A program made the translations under genes and the position numbers. From Actinomycetota bacterium (GTDB lineage Bacteria; Actinomycetota; Thermoleophilia; Solirubrobacterales; Solirubrobacteraceae), in contig JAFDWH010000002.1 in assembly GCA_018268595.1 (NCBI GenBank), forward strand, positions 1-64,000: a stretch of DNA of 64,000 nt, written 5' to 3'. The notes beneath the pieces were generated by a model. That model was not told the DNA's origin, ran no database searches, and saw only the letters and a list, made by a program, of their open reading frames with translations. This document shows, piece by piece, positions 43,137 through 50,929 of the stretch (positions within the stretch are counted from its first letter, which is position 1; every line of letters begins with the position of its first letter).

Positions 43137-43840
43137 CCGACGGCCGCCGCCTGATCGTCAACGCCGACGACTTCGGCCTCAGCGCCGGCGTCAACCGCGG
43201 CATCGCGCAGGCGCACGAGCAGGGGATCCTCACGAGCGCCTCGCTGATGGTGCGTGCCGGGCACGCGGCCGAGGCCGCCGCCTACGCGCAGGCGCATCCC
43301 GAGCTGAGCGTCGGGCTGCACGTCGACCTCGGCGAGTGGCACTACACCGGCGAGCACTGGGTCGCGGCGTACGAGGTCGTCGACACGGCCGACGACGCGG
43401 AGGTCGGCGCGGAGGTGGCGGCGCAGGTCGAGCGCTTCTGCGCGCTGACGGGGCGCGCGCCGACGCACCTCGACGCGCACCAGCACGCGCACCGCTCCGA
43501 GCCGGCGAAGTCGATCGTGCTGGCGTTCGGCCGCCGCTTCGGCGTGCCGGTGCGCAGCTTCACGCCCGGGCTGCGCTACGAGGGCGGCTTCTACGGCCAG
43601 TCCGGCAAGGGCGAGCCGTGGCCGGAGGGGATCGCGGTCGGGGCGCTGTGCGAGCTGCTGCGGGCGCTGCCGCCGGGCGCGAGCGAGCTGGGCTGCCATC
43701 CGGGGATCGACGACGACTCCGGCTCCTCCTACTGCGCCGAGCGCACGGTCGAGACGGCGACGCTGTGCGACCCGCGCGTGCGCGCGGTCGTCGCCGAGGA
43801 GGGGATCGCGCTGCGCTCCTATCTGGACTGGCGCGACTAA
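43133..43840 (+). CDS. ChbG/YdjC-like carbohydrate deacetylase
   Basis: A 235-residue protein starting MTDGRRLIVNADDFGLSAGV at ATG 43133, overlapping the kinase gene (ATGA). Metal and catalytic patterns: NADDFGLS (Asp-Asp), VGLHVDLGEW, HLDAHQHAHR (His ligands) and ELGCHPGIDDD. ChbG removes acetyl groups from N-acetyl sugars such as chitobiose. Here it may deacetylate an amino sugar in the glycan. It is the last gene of this plus-strand operon. Confidence 0.88.
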   Translation: MTDGRRLIVNADDFGLSAGVNRGIAQAHEQGILTSASLMVRAGHAAEAAAYAQAHPELSVGLHVDLGEWHYTGEHWVAAYEVVDTADDAEVGAEVAAQVERFCALTGRAPTHLDAHQHAHRSEPAKSIVLAFGRRFGVPVRSFTPGLRYEGGFYGQSGKGEPWPEGIAVGALCELLRALPPGASELGCHPGIDDDSGSSYCAERTVETATLCDPRVRAVVAEEGIALRSYLDWRD

Positions 43841-43870
43841 GACTTACTCCTTCTTGGGTCGCGGCCGGTA

Positions 43871-44836
43871 GTGTGCCGCGCCATCAGCGCTGTCGCCGAC
43901 ACCTCTCCCGCCGCTCCGTCGCAGGACGACGTCGAGCCGGCCGTGCACGAGACGCTCGACCGCGTCCTCACGGGCCTCGTGACGGTCGTGCCGGTGCTGG
44001 CGCTCGGGCTCGTCGCGTGGCAGCTGTGGGCGGTCGCGCTCGGCTGGAACGACATCTTCGTGTTCCTCGTGATGTACGTGACCACCGGGCTCGGCATCAC
44101 GGTCGGGTTCCACCGGCTGTTCACGCACCGGTCGTTCAAGACGACGCGGCCGGTGCGGATCGCGCTGGCGGCGTTCGGCTCGATGGCGATCGAGGGCCCG
44201 ATCATCAGCTGGGTCGCCGACCACCGCAAGCACCACGCCTTCTCCGACCGGCTCGGCGATCCGCACAGCCCGCACGTCGAGCATGGGCACGGGCTGCGCG
44301 GGGCGCTGAAGGGGCTCGCGCACGCGCACGTCGGCTGGCTGTTCATCCACACGCAACGCGGGCGCAAGACGCGCTACGCCCCCGACCTGATCGCCGACCG
44401 CGACATCGCCTGGGTCGATCGCACGTTCTTCCAGTGGGCGATCGGCGGCTTCCTCCTCTCGTTCGCGCTCGGCTTCGCGTTCGGCGGCGCCGACAACTGG
44501 AAGGACGGCCTCACCGGCATGCTGTGGGGCGGGCTGGTGCGGGTGCTCGTGCTGCACCACGTGACGTACTCGATCAACTCGCTCTGCCACTACTTCGGCC
44601 GCAGACCGTTCGCGACCGACGACCAGTCGCGCAACCTCGCCTGGCTCACGCCCTTCTCGTTCGGCGAGGCGTGGCACAACGGCCACCACGCCTTCCCCAC
44701 CTCCGCGCGCCACGGGCTGGAGCGCGGCCAGCTCGACATCTCCGCCGGCGTCATCGCCGGGCTCGAGCGCGTCGGCCTCGCGTGGGACGTCGTGCGCGTC
44801 GACCCCGCGAAGCTGGCCGCGAAGCGCGTGGCGTAG
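43871..44836 (+). CDS. Acyl-CoA desaturase (membrane fatty acid desaturase)
   Basis: A 321-residue di-iron membrane desaturase. The three histidine boxes are clear: HRLFTHRSF, HRKHHAFSD and HNGHHAFPTS. Four hydrophobic helices surround them, and the spacing matches delta-9 acyl-CoA desaturases. It introduces a double bond into membrane acyl chains. GTG 43871 is the available start; a start further in (around VADTSPAAP) is possible. It is a single gene between the glycan operon and a convergent hydrolase gene. Confidence 0.9.
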   Translation: MCRAISAVADTSPAAPSQDDVEPAVHETLDRVLTGLVTVVPVLALGLVAWQLWAVALGWNDIFVFLVMYVTTGLGITVGFHRLFTHRSFKTTRPVRIALAAFGSMAIEGPIISWVADHRKHHAFSDRLGDPHSPHVEHGHGLRGALKGLAHAHVGWLFIHTQRGRKTRYAPDLIADRDIAWVDRTFFQWAIGGFLLSFALGFAFGGADNWKDGLTGMLWGGLVRVLVLHHVTYSINSLCHYFGRRPFATDDQSRNLAWLTPFSFGEAWHNGHHAFPTSARHGLERGQLDISAGVIAGLERVGLAWDVVRVDPAKLAAKRVA

Positions 44837-44845
44837 GCCGCGCGC

Positions 44846-46414
44846 TCAGCGCCGCGGGCCGCCGGGGACCTCGTCGCGCTTGGCGGGCAGCACGGCGGAG
44901 GCGGGGCCGTTGGGGCCGGGCGGGAGGCGGCGCGGACCGGCGGAGGCCGTCCGTGCGGCGGCGGCGGTGCGTGCGCTGCTGGCGGACGCGTTCGCGCGCG
45001 CGACCCAGTCGACCGGGGCGAGCGGGCTCTTGAGCAGCGCCGGCCAGGTGAGCGCGTCGACCTGACCGCTCGCCGGCAGGCCGTTGCGCGTCTGGAAGTC
45101 CGCGACGGCGCTCGCCGTCCCCGGGCCGTACTGGCCGTCGATCGTGACCGGCTCGCCGGCGCCGGCGAGGTGCTGCTGCGCCCACACGACGATGTCGCCC
45201 TTCGAGCCGACCTTGCCACCGCTGCCGGCCTTCAGCGTCGGCCACAGCGTGTCCGGTCTCGCGAGCGGGTCGAGCGGCGCGCCGAGCGCCTCCCAGTCCG
45301 AGTCGCTCGCGAACTGCCACACCCACCAGCTCAGCCCGCGCGCGCCGTAGGCGGTCGAGAGCTGGCGGAAGCGGCGCACGTCGGCCGCCTTCGGCCCGTC
45401 GTAGGCCTGCCCGAGCGGGAAGATCGCCGTCTCGTACGGGAGGTTCCACTGGTAGGTGTGCGCGAGCGACTGGTCGACCGTGTCGCCGATCGTCTTCCAG
45501 TACACCTGCGGCAGGTTGAACGTCGCACCGCTCGGCCCCAGGAAGACGCTGTAGGGCAGCGCCGGGTGGTAGTCGACGTACGGGAACGAGGTCAGTCCGA
45601 CCGGGAAGTCGGCGCCGACCAGCTCGCGCAGCTTCGCGAGGTAGCGCTGCGCCTGGGCGTAGCGGCCCTCGTAGGAGGTCTCGGCGTCGATCACGAAGCA
45701 GTCGGCGCCGGCGTCCTTCGCGGCAGCCGCCGCGACCGCCTCCTTGACCGGCTCTCTGCCGTAGACGAACTGCCAGCCGCACACGCGCAGGCCGGTCGCC
45801 TTCAGCGCCGCGACCGCGTCCGCGCTGAACTGCGACCAGACGCTCGTCCCGTCGGCGCTCTTGACGAAGACGGTGCCGACGCCGTGCGCCTGCGCCTGCG
45901 CGGCGATCGCGGCGGGGTCGCCGCCCTCGGACTTCGACAGGTACCAGATCCACATCCCGCTGCCGTCGAACGCGCTCGGTCCGGGCGGCGGCGAGCCGCC
46001 CGTCGGCCGCGAGCGCGGCGGGTTGCGGACGTGGATGCGGACCGCGTTGGAGTACTTGCGCCCGGGATTGACGACGCGGATCGCGCCGCTGATCGCGTCG
46101 CCCGGCACGCGCACGAGGATCCGCGTGCGCGTGCGGAAGCGCCCGCCGACCGCGCGCAGCCCGACGCGCGCGCCCGCTCTGGAGCGCACCGGGAAGACGA
46201 CCTTCGCGCGGCGGCTCATCCCGCCGGCGCCGACGAGCACCCGCCCCGTGCGCGTCACGACCTTGTGCGAGACGCACGGGTAGGGAACCGACGAGCAGCG
46301 CACGAAGACGATCCGCGGGTGGCCGGGGCGCGACTTGGCGGCCTGCGCCGTCGGCACGCCGAGCGCGCACAGCAGCGCGACGGCGAGCGGGATGCGAAGA
46401 CGGGCGAAGGTCAT
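44846..46414 (-). CDS. Secreted protein with IPT-like, glycosidase-like and peptidoglycan-binding domains
   Basis: A 522-residue exported protein with a signal peptide (MTFARLRIPLAVALLCALGVPTA, split by the cut at AQA-A). An Ig/IPT-like domain (about 30-130) is followed by a TIM-barrel-like region (about 150-395) with GMWIWYLSKSEGGD, GADCFVIDAETSYEG, VGLTSFPYVDYHPALPY and GLSWWVWQFASD, as in GH25-like proteins. A peptidoglycan-binding domain 1 (about 405-470) has TIDGQYGPGTASAVADFQ. The tail is Ala/Pro-rich. It probably acts on or binds the cell wall; the catalytic pair is not certain. Confidence 0.75.
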   Translation of the reverse strand: MTFARLRIPLAVALLCALGVPTAQAAKSRPGHPRIVFVRCSSVPYPCVSHKVVTRTGRVLVGAGGMSRRAKVVFPVRSRAGARVGLRAVGGRFRTRTRILVRVPGDAISGAIRVVNPGRKYSNAVRIHVRNPPRSRPTGGSPPPGPSAFDGSGMWIWYLSKSEGGDPAAIAAQAQAHGVGTVFVKSADGTSVWSQFSADAVAALKATGLRVCGWQFVYGREPVKEAVAAAAAKDAGADCFVIDAETSYEGRYAQAQRYLAKLRELVGADFPVGLTSFPYVDYHPALPYSVFLGPSGATFNLPQVYWKTIGDTVDQSLAHTYQWNLPYETAIFPLGQAYDGPKAADVRRFRQLSTAYGARGLSWWVWQFASDSDWEALGAPLDPLARPDTLWPTLKAGSGGKVGSKGDIVVWAQQHLAGAGEPVTIDGQYGPGTASAVADFQTRNGLPASGQVDALTWPALLKSPLAPVDWVARANASASSARTAAAARTASAGPRRLPPGPNGPASAVLPAKRDEVPGGPRR

Positions 46415-46527
46415 CGGCGCGGCGACGCGGCGGCGGGGCCGCCAAGCCGGTCAGCTTAGGCCCCGCCACGCCCCCGGGCTGGGCGCGTCGTTGCATGTGG
46501 GAACACGCGCCCCGCGCCGAAGGTTCG

Positions 46528-46839
46528 CTACGCGATCTCCAGCGCCTCGTACACCTCCACCGTGCCGCCGCCGTCGAGCACCGGGGCGCCCTTTGCCTTC
46601 GCGGTCGCCTCCTCGAGGCTCGCGGCCGTGATGATCGAGTAGCCGCTGAGGTGGTTCGGCGCGCCGCCGTTGCCGCCGCCGGCGGTGACGGTCGCGGAGG
46701 CGCCGAACGGGTTGCCCATGTCGACCAGCGCGTCGCCGAGGCCGCCGAGGAACGACTGCCAGGCGGCCATGCTCGCCTGCCGCTCCTCGTCGCTGCTCGC
46801 CACGCGGCCGCCGGTGTATGCCAGCACGTACTTCGCCAT
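46528..46839 (-). CDS. YCII-related domain protein
   Basis: A 103-residue protein starting MAKYVLAYTGGRVASSDEER at ATG 46839. It follows the YCII/DGPF pattern: an N-terminal beta strand with a KYVL start, a helix with AAWQSFLGGLGDALVDMGNPF, and the end GYSIITAASLEEATAKAKG then VEVYEAL. The fold is a ferredoxin-like dimer; function is unknown. It is the last gene of a trio with an SRPBCC protein and an ArsR regulator, a common set in actinobacteria. Confidence 0.85.
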   Translation of the reverse strand: MAKYVLAYTGGRVASSDEERQASMAAWQSFLGGLGDALVDMGNPFGASATVTAGGGNGGAPNHLSGYSIITAASLEEATAKAKGAPVLDGGGTVEVYEALEIA

Positions 46840-46862
46840 CGTCCTGCTCCTTCGGTCGGGGG

Positions 46863-47330
46863 TCAGCGCGCGGCGGCGACGCCGCTGCGCGCGAAGCTGT
46901 CGAGCACGCCGTTCCAGCCTCTGGCGTGGTTGGCGCGCGAGGTCTCGTCGAGCAGGCCGGCGTGCTCGATCACGACGGTCGTGCGACCGGGCTCCTGCTC
47001 GCGGAACGTCACCGCGACCTCGCTCTCGTGGTTGGCGTAGGGGCCGGTCCCCTCCCACGCCCAGCTGTAGACGAGCCGCTCCGGCCGCGAGATCTCGCGG
47101 TAGGTGCCGTACACGACCATGTCGTCTCTGTCGGGCACCCGCATCTCGAGCCGGTAGCCGCCGCCGACGCGCAGGTCGAGCGCGGCGATCGTCACCTCGT
47201 GCGCCGGGTCGGCCTTCCACCAGCGCTTCAGCACCTCGGGGTTCGTCCAGGCGTCGAAGACGGCGTCGGCCGGCGCATCGAAGGTGCGCTCCACGCGCAC
47301 CGTGCCGGTGTCCACGTCAATGCTGCTCAT
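46863..47330 (-). CDS. SRPBCC (AHSA1-like) protein
   Basis: A 155-residue protein from ATG 47330. It has the START-like/Activator of Hsp90 pattern: VRVERTFDAPADAVFDAWTN, LKRWWKADPAHEVTIAALDL, RVGGGYRLEMR, and ETSRANHARGWNGVLDSFA near the C terminus. Members bind small hydrophobic ligands and are usually co-transcribed with an ArsR regulator, as here (four-base overlap with the gene upstream). Ligand unknown. Confidence 0.88.
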   Translation of the reverse strand: MSSIDVDTGTVRVERTFDAPADAVFDAWTNPEVLKRWWKADPAHEVTIAALDLRVGGGYRLEMRVPDRDDMVVYGTYREISRPERLVYSWAWEGTGPYANHESEVAVTFREQEPGRTTVVIEHAGLLDETSRANHARGWNGVLDSFARSGVAAAR

Positions 47331-47665
47331 GCTCCGTCCTCCTGCTCCTTGAGGAATTCCTCGACCACGTCGAGCTTGCGCTCCCACAGCGCCCGCTGTC
47401 TCGCGAGCCACGCGTACGCCTCCTCCAGCGAGGCGCCGTTGAGGCGCAGGCGGTGGGTGCGGCCGTCGATCACGCGCACGATCGCGCCCGCCTCCTCCAG
47501 CACCCTCAGGTGCTTGCTGATCGCGGGCTTGGAGACGGGGAAGTCGTGCGTCGCCTCGCCGACCGTCAGCTCGCCCTCCGCGAGCCGCTCGAGGATCGTG
47601 CGGCGCAGCGGGTGGGCGACGGCGACGAACGAGCGGTCGAGCGTCGCGGCTTGACTGTTAGCCAT
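47327..47665 (-). CDS. ArsR-family transcriptional regulator
   Basis: A 112-residue winged-helix protein from ATG 47665. It reads AVAHPLRRTILERLAEGELT, VGEATHDFPVSKPAISKHLR, VLEEAGAIVRVIDGRTHRLR: the ArsR helix-turn-helix and wing. No metal-site cysteines are present, as in members that pair with AHSA1 proteins. Its start codon lies inside the 20-bp palindrome 47656-47675, a probable autoregulatory operator. The trio ArsR-SRPBCC-YCII is one operon. Confidence 0.88.
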   Translation of the reverse strand: MANSQAATLDRSFVAVAHPLRRTILERLAEGELTVGEATHDFPVSKPAISKHLRVLEEAGAIVRVIDGRTHRLRLNGASLEEAYAWLARQRALWERKLDVVEEFLKEQEDGA

Positions 47666-47675
47666 ATGGTTAACA
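47656..47675. promoter_or_regulatory. 20-bp palindrome over the arsR-like start codon
   Basis: TGTTAGCCATATGGTTAACA equals its reverse complement at 18 of 20 bases and covers the ATG (47665-47663). It stands out as AT-rich in a GC-rich region. The position suits repression of its own operon by the ArsR protein, by blocking either transcription or translation start. Confidence 0.65.
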
Positions 47676-47732
47676 ATACGGACACCGGCGGTCGCGCGCA
47701 AGCCGGGCCATGCGAGCCGGGCGCGCGCCCGC

Positions 47733-49262
47733 TCAGGCGCGCACGCGCACGATGCGCGCGGCGGCGGGAGCGCCGCCTGCCGTCCCCGGCCGCACGAGCG
47801 TCACGTACGCGCTGCGGCCGGCGAGCGCCGTCGTCCACAGCAGTGTGTCGGTGCGGCCCGGCGTGCCGGGCGGGCAGCGGCTCGGCTCGCTGCCCTGCGT
47901 CGTGTAGCCGGGCTCGTGGCCGGCGTCGCGGCGCGCCGCGCTGCCGATCGTCAGCAGCGTGCGCGCGGCGCGCAGCGTGCGGGTGGAGACCATGCGCAGC
48001 CGCTGGCTGCAGTACGTCGCCTGCACGAACAGCAGGCGGCCGCCCGCGAGCGCCGGCTGCGAGAGCTGGCCGGTGCGCGTGGCGAGCACGATCCGGCGTC
48101 TGCGCGTCGCGAGGTTGGCGATCGCGATGCGGCTCGCGCCGCCCGTCGTCGCCGCGTAGGCGAGATGGTCGCCGGACAGCGCCGGACGGTCGATCGACGC
48201 GCGTCCCGCGCCGCCCGCGACGAGCCGCGCGACGCCGCGCGCGGCCGGCGTCGCCTTCGCGACCGGCAGCGGCAGCGCCCACAGCGCGTCCCCGCCGCCG
48301 CGCCGCGTGACGCGCCACACGAGCCAGCGGTCGGAGACCGCGAGCTGCGTCGCGCGCGGCGCGTCGAGCTGCGCGACGGTCGCCCCGCTCGCGCGGTCGC
48401 GCACCGCGAGCGTCGCGCCGGCGAGCGTCGCGACGTAGCGCCCGCCGACCGCGACCGCCCGCGCCGGCAGCTCGCTGCGCGCGTCGCCGCCGACCAGCAC
48501 CGCGCCGGCGCCGCCGAGCCGCTCGTAGGCGAGCAACGCGCCGGCCCGCGAGGGGTCGGTCCCGGCCGACACGACGAGCTGCGCGGCGCTCGCGCTGCCG
48601 CTCGCGAGGAACGCGACGGCGAGCGCGGCCAGCAGCGCGCCGTCGGCCAGTCGCAGGCGGCGCAGCAGCACCGGCCGCTCCGCCATCGCCAGCTCGAGCC
48701 GCTGCCCGAGCGTCGCGTAGCGCGGCGCCATCAGGATCACCGGCAGCGCGCGACCGGCGCCGAAGCCGAGGCCGATCAGCAGGCCGGCCTGCACGTCGCC
48801 GATCGCGACCGCGATCCCGGCGAGCGCCCACACCGCGAGCGTCAGCACGAACGTCGTGAAGCCGAGCCCGAGCAGCACGCCGTAGAGGCCGGCGGCGAGC
48901 GGCAGCGGCAGCGTGCGCCGCCACGGCTCCGGCACCTGACGGCGGATCTGCGGGACGATCCGCACGCCCCGCAGCTCGCCGAACGCGCACGCCAACGCGA
49001 CCGTTCCCGCGACGACCGCGCCCGCCTCGCTTCCCGCGCCGCCGAGCGCACGGCCCAGCGCGGCGAGTGCGGTGAACGTGATTGCGCCGCCGGCGAGCGC
49101 GCCGAGCGCGAACGTCGCGCAGCTCGTCGCGACCGTGCGGCCGCCGGCGTCGGCGCGGCGGCTGCCGAGCGTCTCGACCATCGAGAAGCCGCACGGCGAC
49201 CACGCGCCGGTGACGCCGGCGACGAACGCGGTCGCGAGCAGGATCGCGGCGGTCGCGCTCAT
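47733..49262 (-). CDS. MauF/CcdA-like membrane protein with C-terminal propeller-like domain
   Basis: A 509-residue protein. The first half (about 1-215) has six hydrophobic helices; the start GAWSPCGFSMVETLG resembles MauF (WSPCGWS) and CcdA-type thiol carriers. The second half, after a further hydrophobic segment, has repeated strand units (GALLAYERLGGAGAVLVGG, AVAVGGRYVATLAGATLAVR, DRWLVWRVTR, GDHLAYAATTGGAS, GGRLLFVQATYC), as in a beta-propeller. MADH large subunit MauB is also a propeller, so the fusion is notable. Cys pairs sit in the membrane part and in YCSQ/RCPPG. Function is inferred from its two neighbours. Confidence 0.62.
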   Translation of the reverse strand: MSATAAILLATAFVAGVTGAWSPCGFSMVETLGSRRADAGGRTVATSCATFALGALAGGAITFTALAALGRALGGAGSEAGAVVAGTVALACAFGELRGVRIVPQIRRQVPEPWRRTLPLPLAAGLYGVLLGLGFTTFVLTLAVWALAGIAVAIGDVQAGLLIGLGFGAGRALPVILMAPRYATLGQRLELAMAERPVLLRRLRLADGALLAALAVAFLASGSASAAQLVVSAGTDPSRAGALLAYERLGGAGAVLVGGDARSELPARAVAVGGRYVATLAGATLAVRDRASGATVAQLDAPRATQLAVSDRWLVWRVTRRGGGDALWALPLPVAKATPAARGVARLVAGGAGRASIDRPALSGDHLAYAATTGGASRIAIANLATRRRRIVLATRTGQLSQPALAGGRLLFVQATYCSQRLRMVSTRTLRAARTLLTIGSAARRDAGHEPGYTTQGSEPSRCPPGTPGRTDTLLWTTALAGRSAYVTLVRPGTAGGAPAAARIVRVRA

Positions 49263-49266
49263 GCGC

Positions 49267-49839
49267 TCAGCACGGCACCTGGGTCTGGAAGTACATGACG
49301 CAGAAGACCTTGCGACCGGCGTAGCAGTAGCCGGTCAGCGCGGCGTCGCCGTTGATGCGCGTCCGGTGGTAGCCGCAGCAGTCCATCAGGCGGCGCACCT
49401 TGCCGCCGCAGCAGCGATACCAGGAGCCGTCGACGCGCGTGGGGAAGCCGTATCTCTCCGGGATGCCGTCCTGGCAGACGCGCGTGCGCGGAGCCGGGGG
49501 GAGCGGGCGCCCGTCGGGGCCGGTGAGGCGGCGGCCGTGCTCGTCGAGCGGATGGCCCGAGCGGTCGACGGGGCGGCCGAGGTCGTCGACCGGGTGGCCG
49601 TCGCGGTGGCGCAACGGGTAGCCGTGGATGTCGACGCGCGGGATGCCGGTCGGGTGCGGGCAGGAGGCGGTCGTGTAGGTGTGTCCGCAGTAGTGGTAGG
49701 CCTCGGCGTCCTCCTCGCCGGCCGCGAGCGCGGCGGTGCCGGTGGCGGCCGCGATCAGCCAGGCGCTCGTGCGCGCGAGGAAGCCGCGGCGGTCGGTGTC
49801 GGCGGCGAGCGCGTCGCTGAGGCGGCGGCGGTCAGGCAT
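49267..49839 (-). CDS. Tat-exported Cys-rich protein resembling methylamine dehydrogenase light chain
   Basis: A 190-residue protein with a twin-arginine signal (DTDRRGFLARTSAWLIAAA). The mature part has ten cysteines, with CC pairs in SWYRCCGG and MDCCGYHRTR. MauA (MADH light chain) has the same DCCGY block and a Tat-type leader. MauA forms tryptophan tryptophylquinone from two Trp; here the mature part has only one Trp (in GSWYRCC), so standard TTQ cannot form. The middle is a Gly/His/Asp-rich repeat-like region (HGYPLRHRDGHPVDDLGRP). It lies between MauF-like and MauE/thioredoxin genes, which fit its oxidation or cofactor maturation. Confidence 0.6.
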   Translation of the reverse strand: MPDRRRLSDALAADTDRRGFLARTSAWLIAAATGTAALAAGEEDAEAYHYCGHTYTTASCPHPTGIPRVDIHGYPLRHRDGHPVDDLGRPVDRSGHPLDEHGRRLTGPDGRPLPPAPRTRVCQDGIPERYGFPTRVDGSWYRCCGGKVRRLMDCCGYHRTRINGDAALTGYCYAGRKVFCVMYFQTQVPC

Positions 49840-50758
49840 GGGCCGGCTCCCGCCGCTCGGCGTCGGGGCCGGGCTCGCGCTCGCGCTCCTCGCGTTGGCG
49901 CGCCTCGCCGGTCGCGACGAGCGCCTCGAGCTGGCGCGCGCTGTTGAACGTGCCCTGCGCGAGGACCGTCCCGTCGAGCGACAGCACGAGCGCGTAGGGG
50001 CTGCCCGGGATCGCGAGCGCGCGCCACACCGCCTGGTCCTCGACCTCGTCGAAGACCTCGACGGCGAGCAGCGGGTCGCGCCGCAGGGCGGCGACGGCCG
50101 GCTCGAGCGCCTGGCACATCGGACAGCCCTCGGAGGAGAAGACGGCGAGCGCGTGGCGCGCCGAGGGCTGCGGCACGAAGCGCTCGATCAGCGCGACGCG
50201 GCTGCCGCGCGCGGGTCCCTCGCCGTCGATCTCGAGCGGGAGCTGCGGCGGGAGCGCGCGGCGCAGCTCACCGACCTCGCGCGCGAGCGCGAGCAGCAGC
50301 AGCGCGAGCGCGGCGATCGCCGCGAGCGCGACGCCGAGCCCGGCGGCGAGCCACGCGTCGGTGCTCGGATCCGTGTCCGGGACGAGCGGCAGCGCTGCGT
50401 ACGCCGCCGCCAGCGCAAGCGTGCGGGCCAGCGCGCCGCGTGTCACGCGCGAGCGCGCGCCGAGGCAGCCGCACGGCTGGCCCGCCTTGCCGGCGCGCAG
50501 CGCGCGGGCGAGCAGCGCGGCGAACGCGAGCATCAGGCCGGCCGCCGCCCACGCGGCAGCGTCGATGCCGGCCGCGACGCCGACACCCAGCAGCGCCTCC
50601 GCGGCGACCGCGGCGCCCCACGCGAGCGAGCGCGCCCGCGGTGCGCGCAGGCCGAACGTCGCGAGCGCCGCGCGCGTGCGGGCGGGGGCAGCCAGCTTCG
50701 CACCCGCCGAGCCGAGCAGCACCAGCCCGAGCGCCACGTCCGCGATCGTCGCCAGCAT
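49832..50758 (-). CDS. MauE/DoxX-like membrane protein fused to a thioredoxin domain
   Basis: A 308-residue protein; ATG 50758 is used, and a GTG four codons upstream is possible. The N-terminal half has four hydrophobic helices and the MauE mark GQPCGCLGARS. The C-terminal half is a thioredoxin-like domain with active site SSEGCPMCQALEP, as in MauD. It thus combines MauE and MauD, which in mau operons are needed for disulfide formation and stability of the light chain. It overlaps the MauA-like gene by eight bases. Confidence 0.75.
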   Translation of the reverse strand: MLATIADVALGLVLLGSAGAKLAAPARTRAALATFGLRAPRARSLAWGAAVAAEALLGVGVAAGIDAAAWAAAGLMLAFAALLARALRAGKAGQPCGCLGARSRVTRGALARTLALAAAYAALPLVPDTDPSTDAWLAAGLGVALAAIAALALLLLALAREVGELRRALPPQLPLEIDGEGPARGSRVALIERFVPQPSARHALAVFSSEGCPMCQALEPAVAALRRDPLLAVEVFDEVEDQAVWRALAIPGSPYALVLSLDGTVLAQGTFNSARQLEALVATGEARQREEREREPGPDAERREPAHA

Positions 50759-50853
50759 CGCGCGGATCACACCAGATCGCCCGGAGCCCCTGCAAGCCCC
50801 GTGTCCCCGCGCATCGCCAGCCCACCGTCCGCAGTTAGACTCGAAGCGACCAC

Positions 50854-50925
50854 GGGGGCGTGGTGCTAACGGGAACACGCGGCCTTTGCAAGGCTGAGTT
50901 GGGGGTTCGATTCCCCCCGCCTCCA
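50854..50925 (+). tRNA. tRNA-Ala (anticodon TGC)
   Basis: The acceptor GGGGGCG (50854-50860) pairs with CGCCTCC (50918-50924) and contains the G3-U70 pair that marks alanine tRNA. The anticodon arm is CGGCC-TTTGCAA-GGCTG, with TGC at 50887-50889. The T-arm is GGGGG-TTCGATT-CCCCC, and A73 is 50925. The D-arm is weak: three pairs (GTG/CAC), T at position 14 instead of A, and a four-base variable loop. CCA is not encoded. TTAGAC about 17 bases upstream may be its -10 element. Confidence 0.8.
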
Positions 50926-50929
50926 TCGC
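50904..50929. repeat. Left copy of an att-like direct repeat in the tRNA-Ala 3' end
   Basis: The 26 bases from the T-arm to just past the tRNA end recur at 62024-62048 with two substitutions and one missing C. Integrating elements commonly use the 3' end of tRNA genes as attachment site, leaving such repeats at both borders. Confidence 0.6.

Noticed and set aside
50854-50929. tmRNA 3' end
   Set aside because: The T-arm and acceptor could suit tmRNA, but a complete anticodon arm with TGC and the G3-U70 pair lie at normal tRNA distance.
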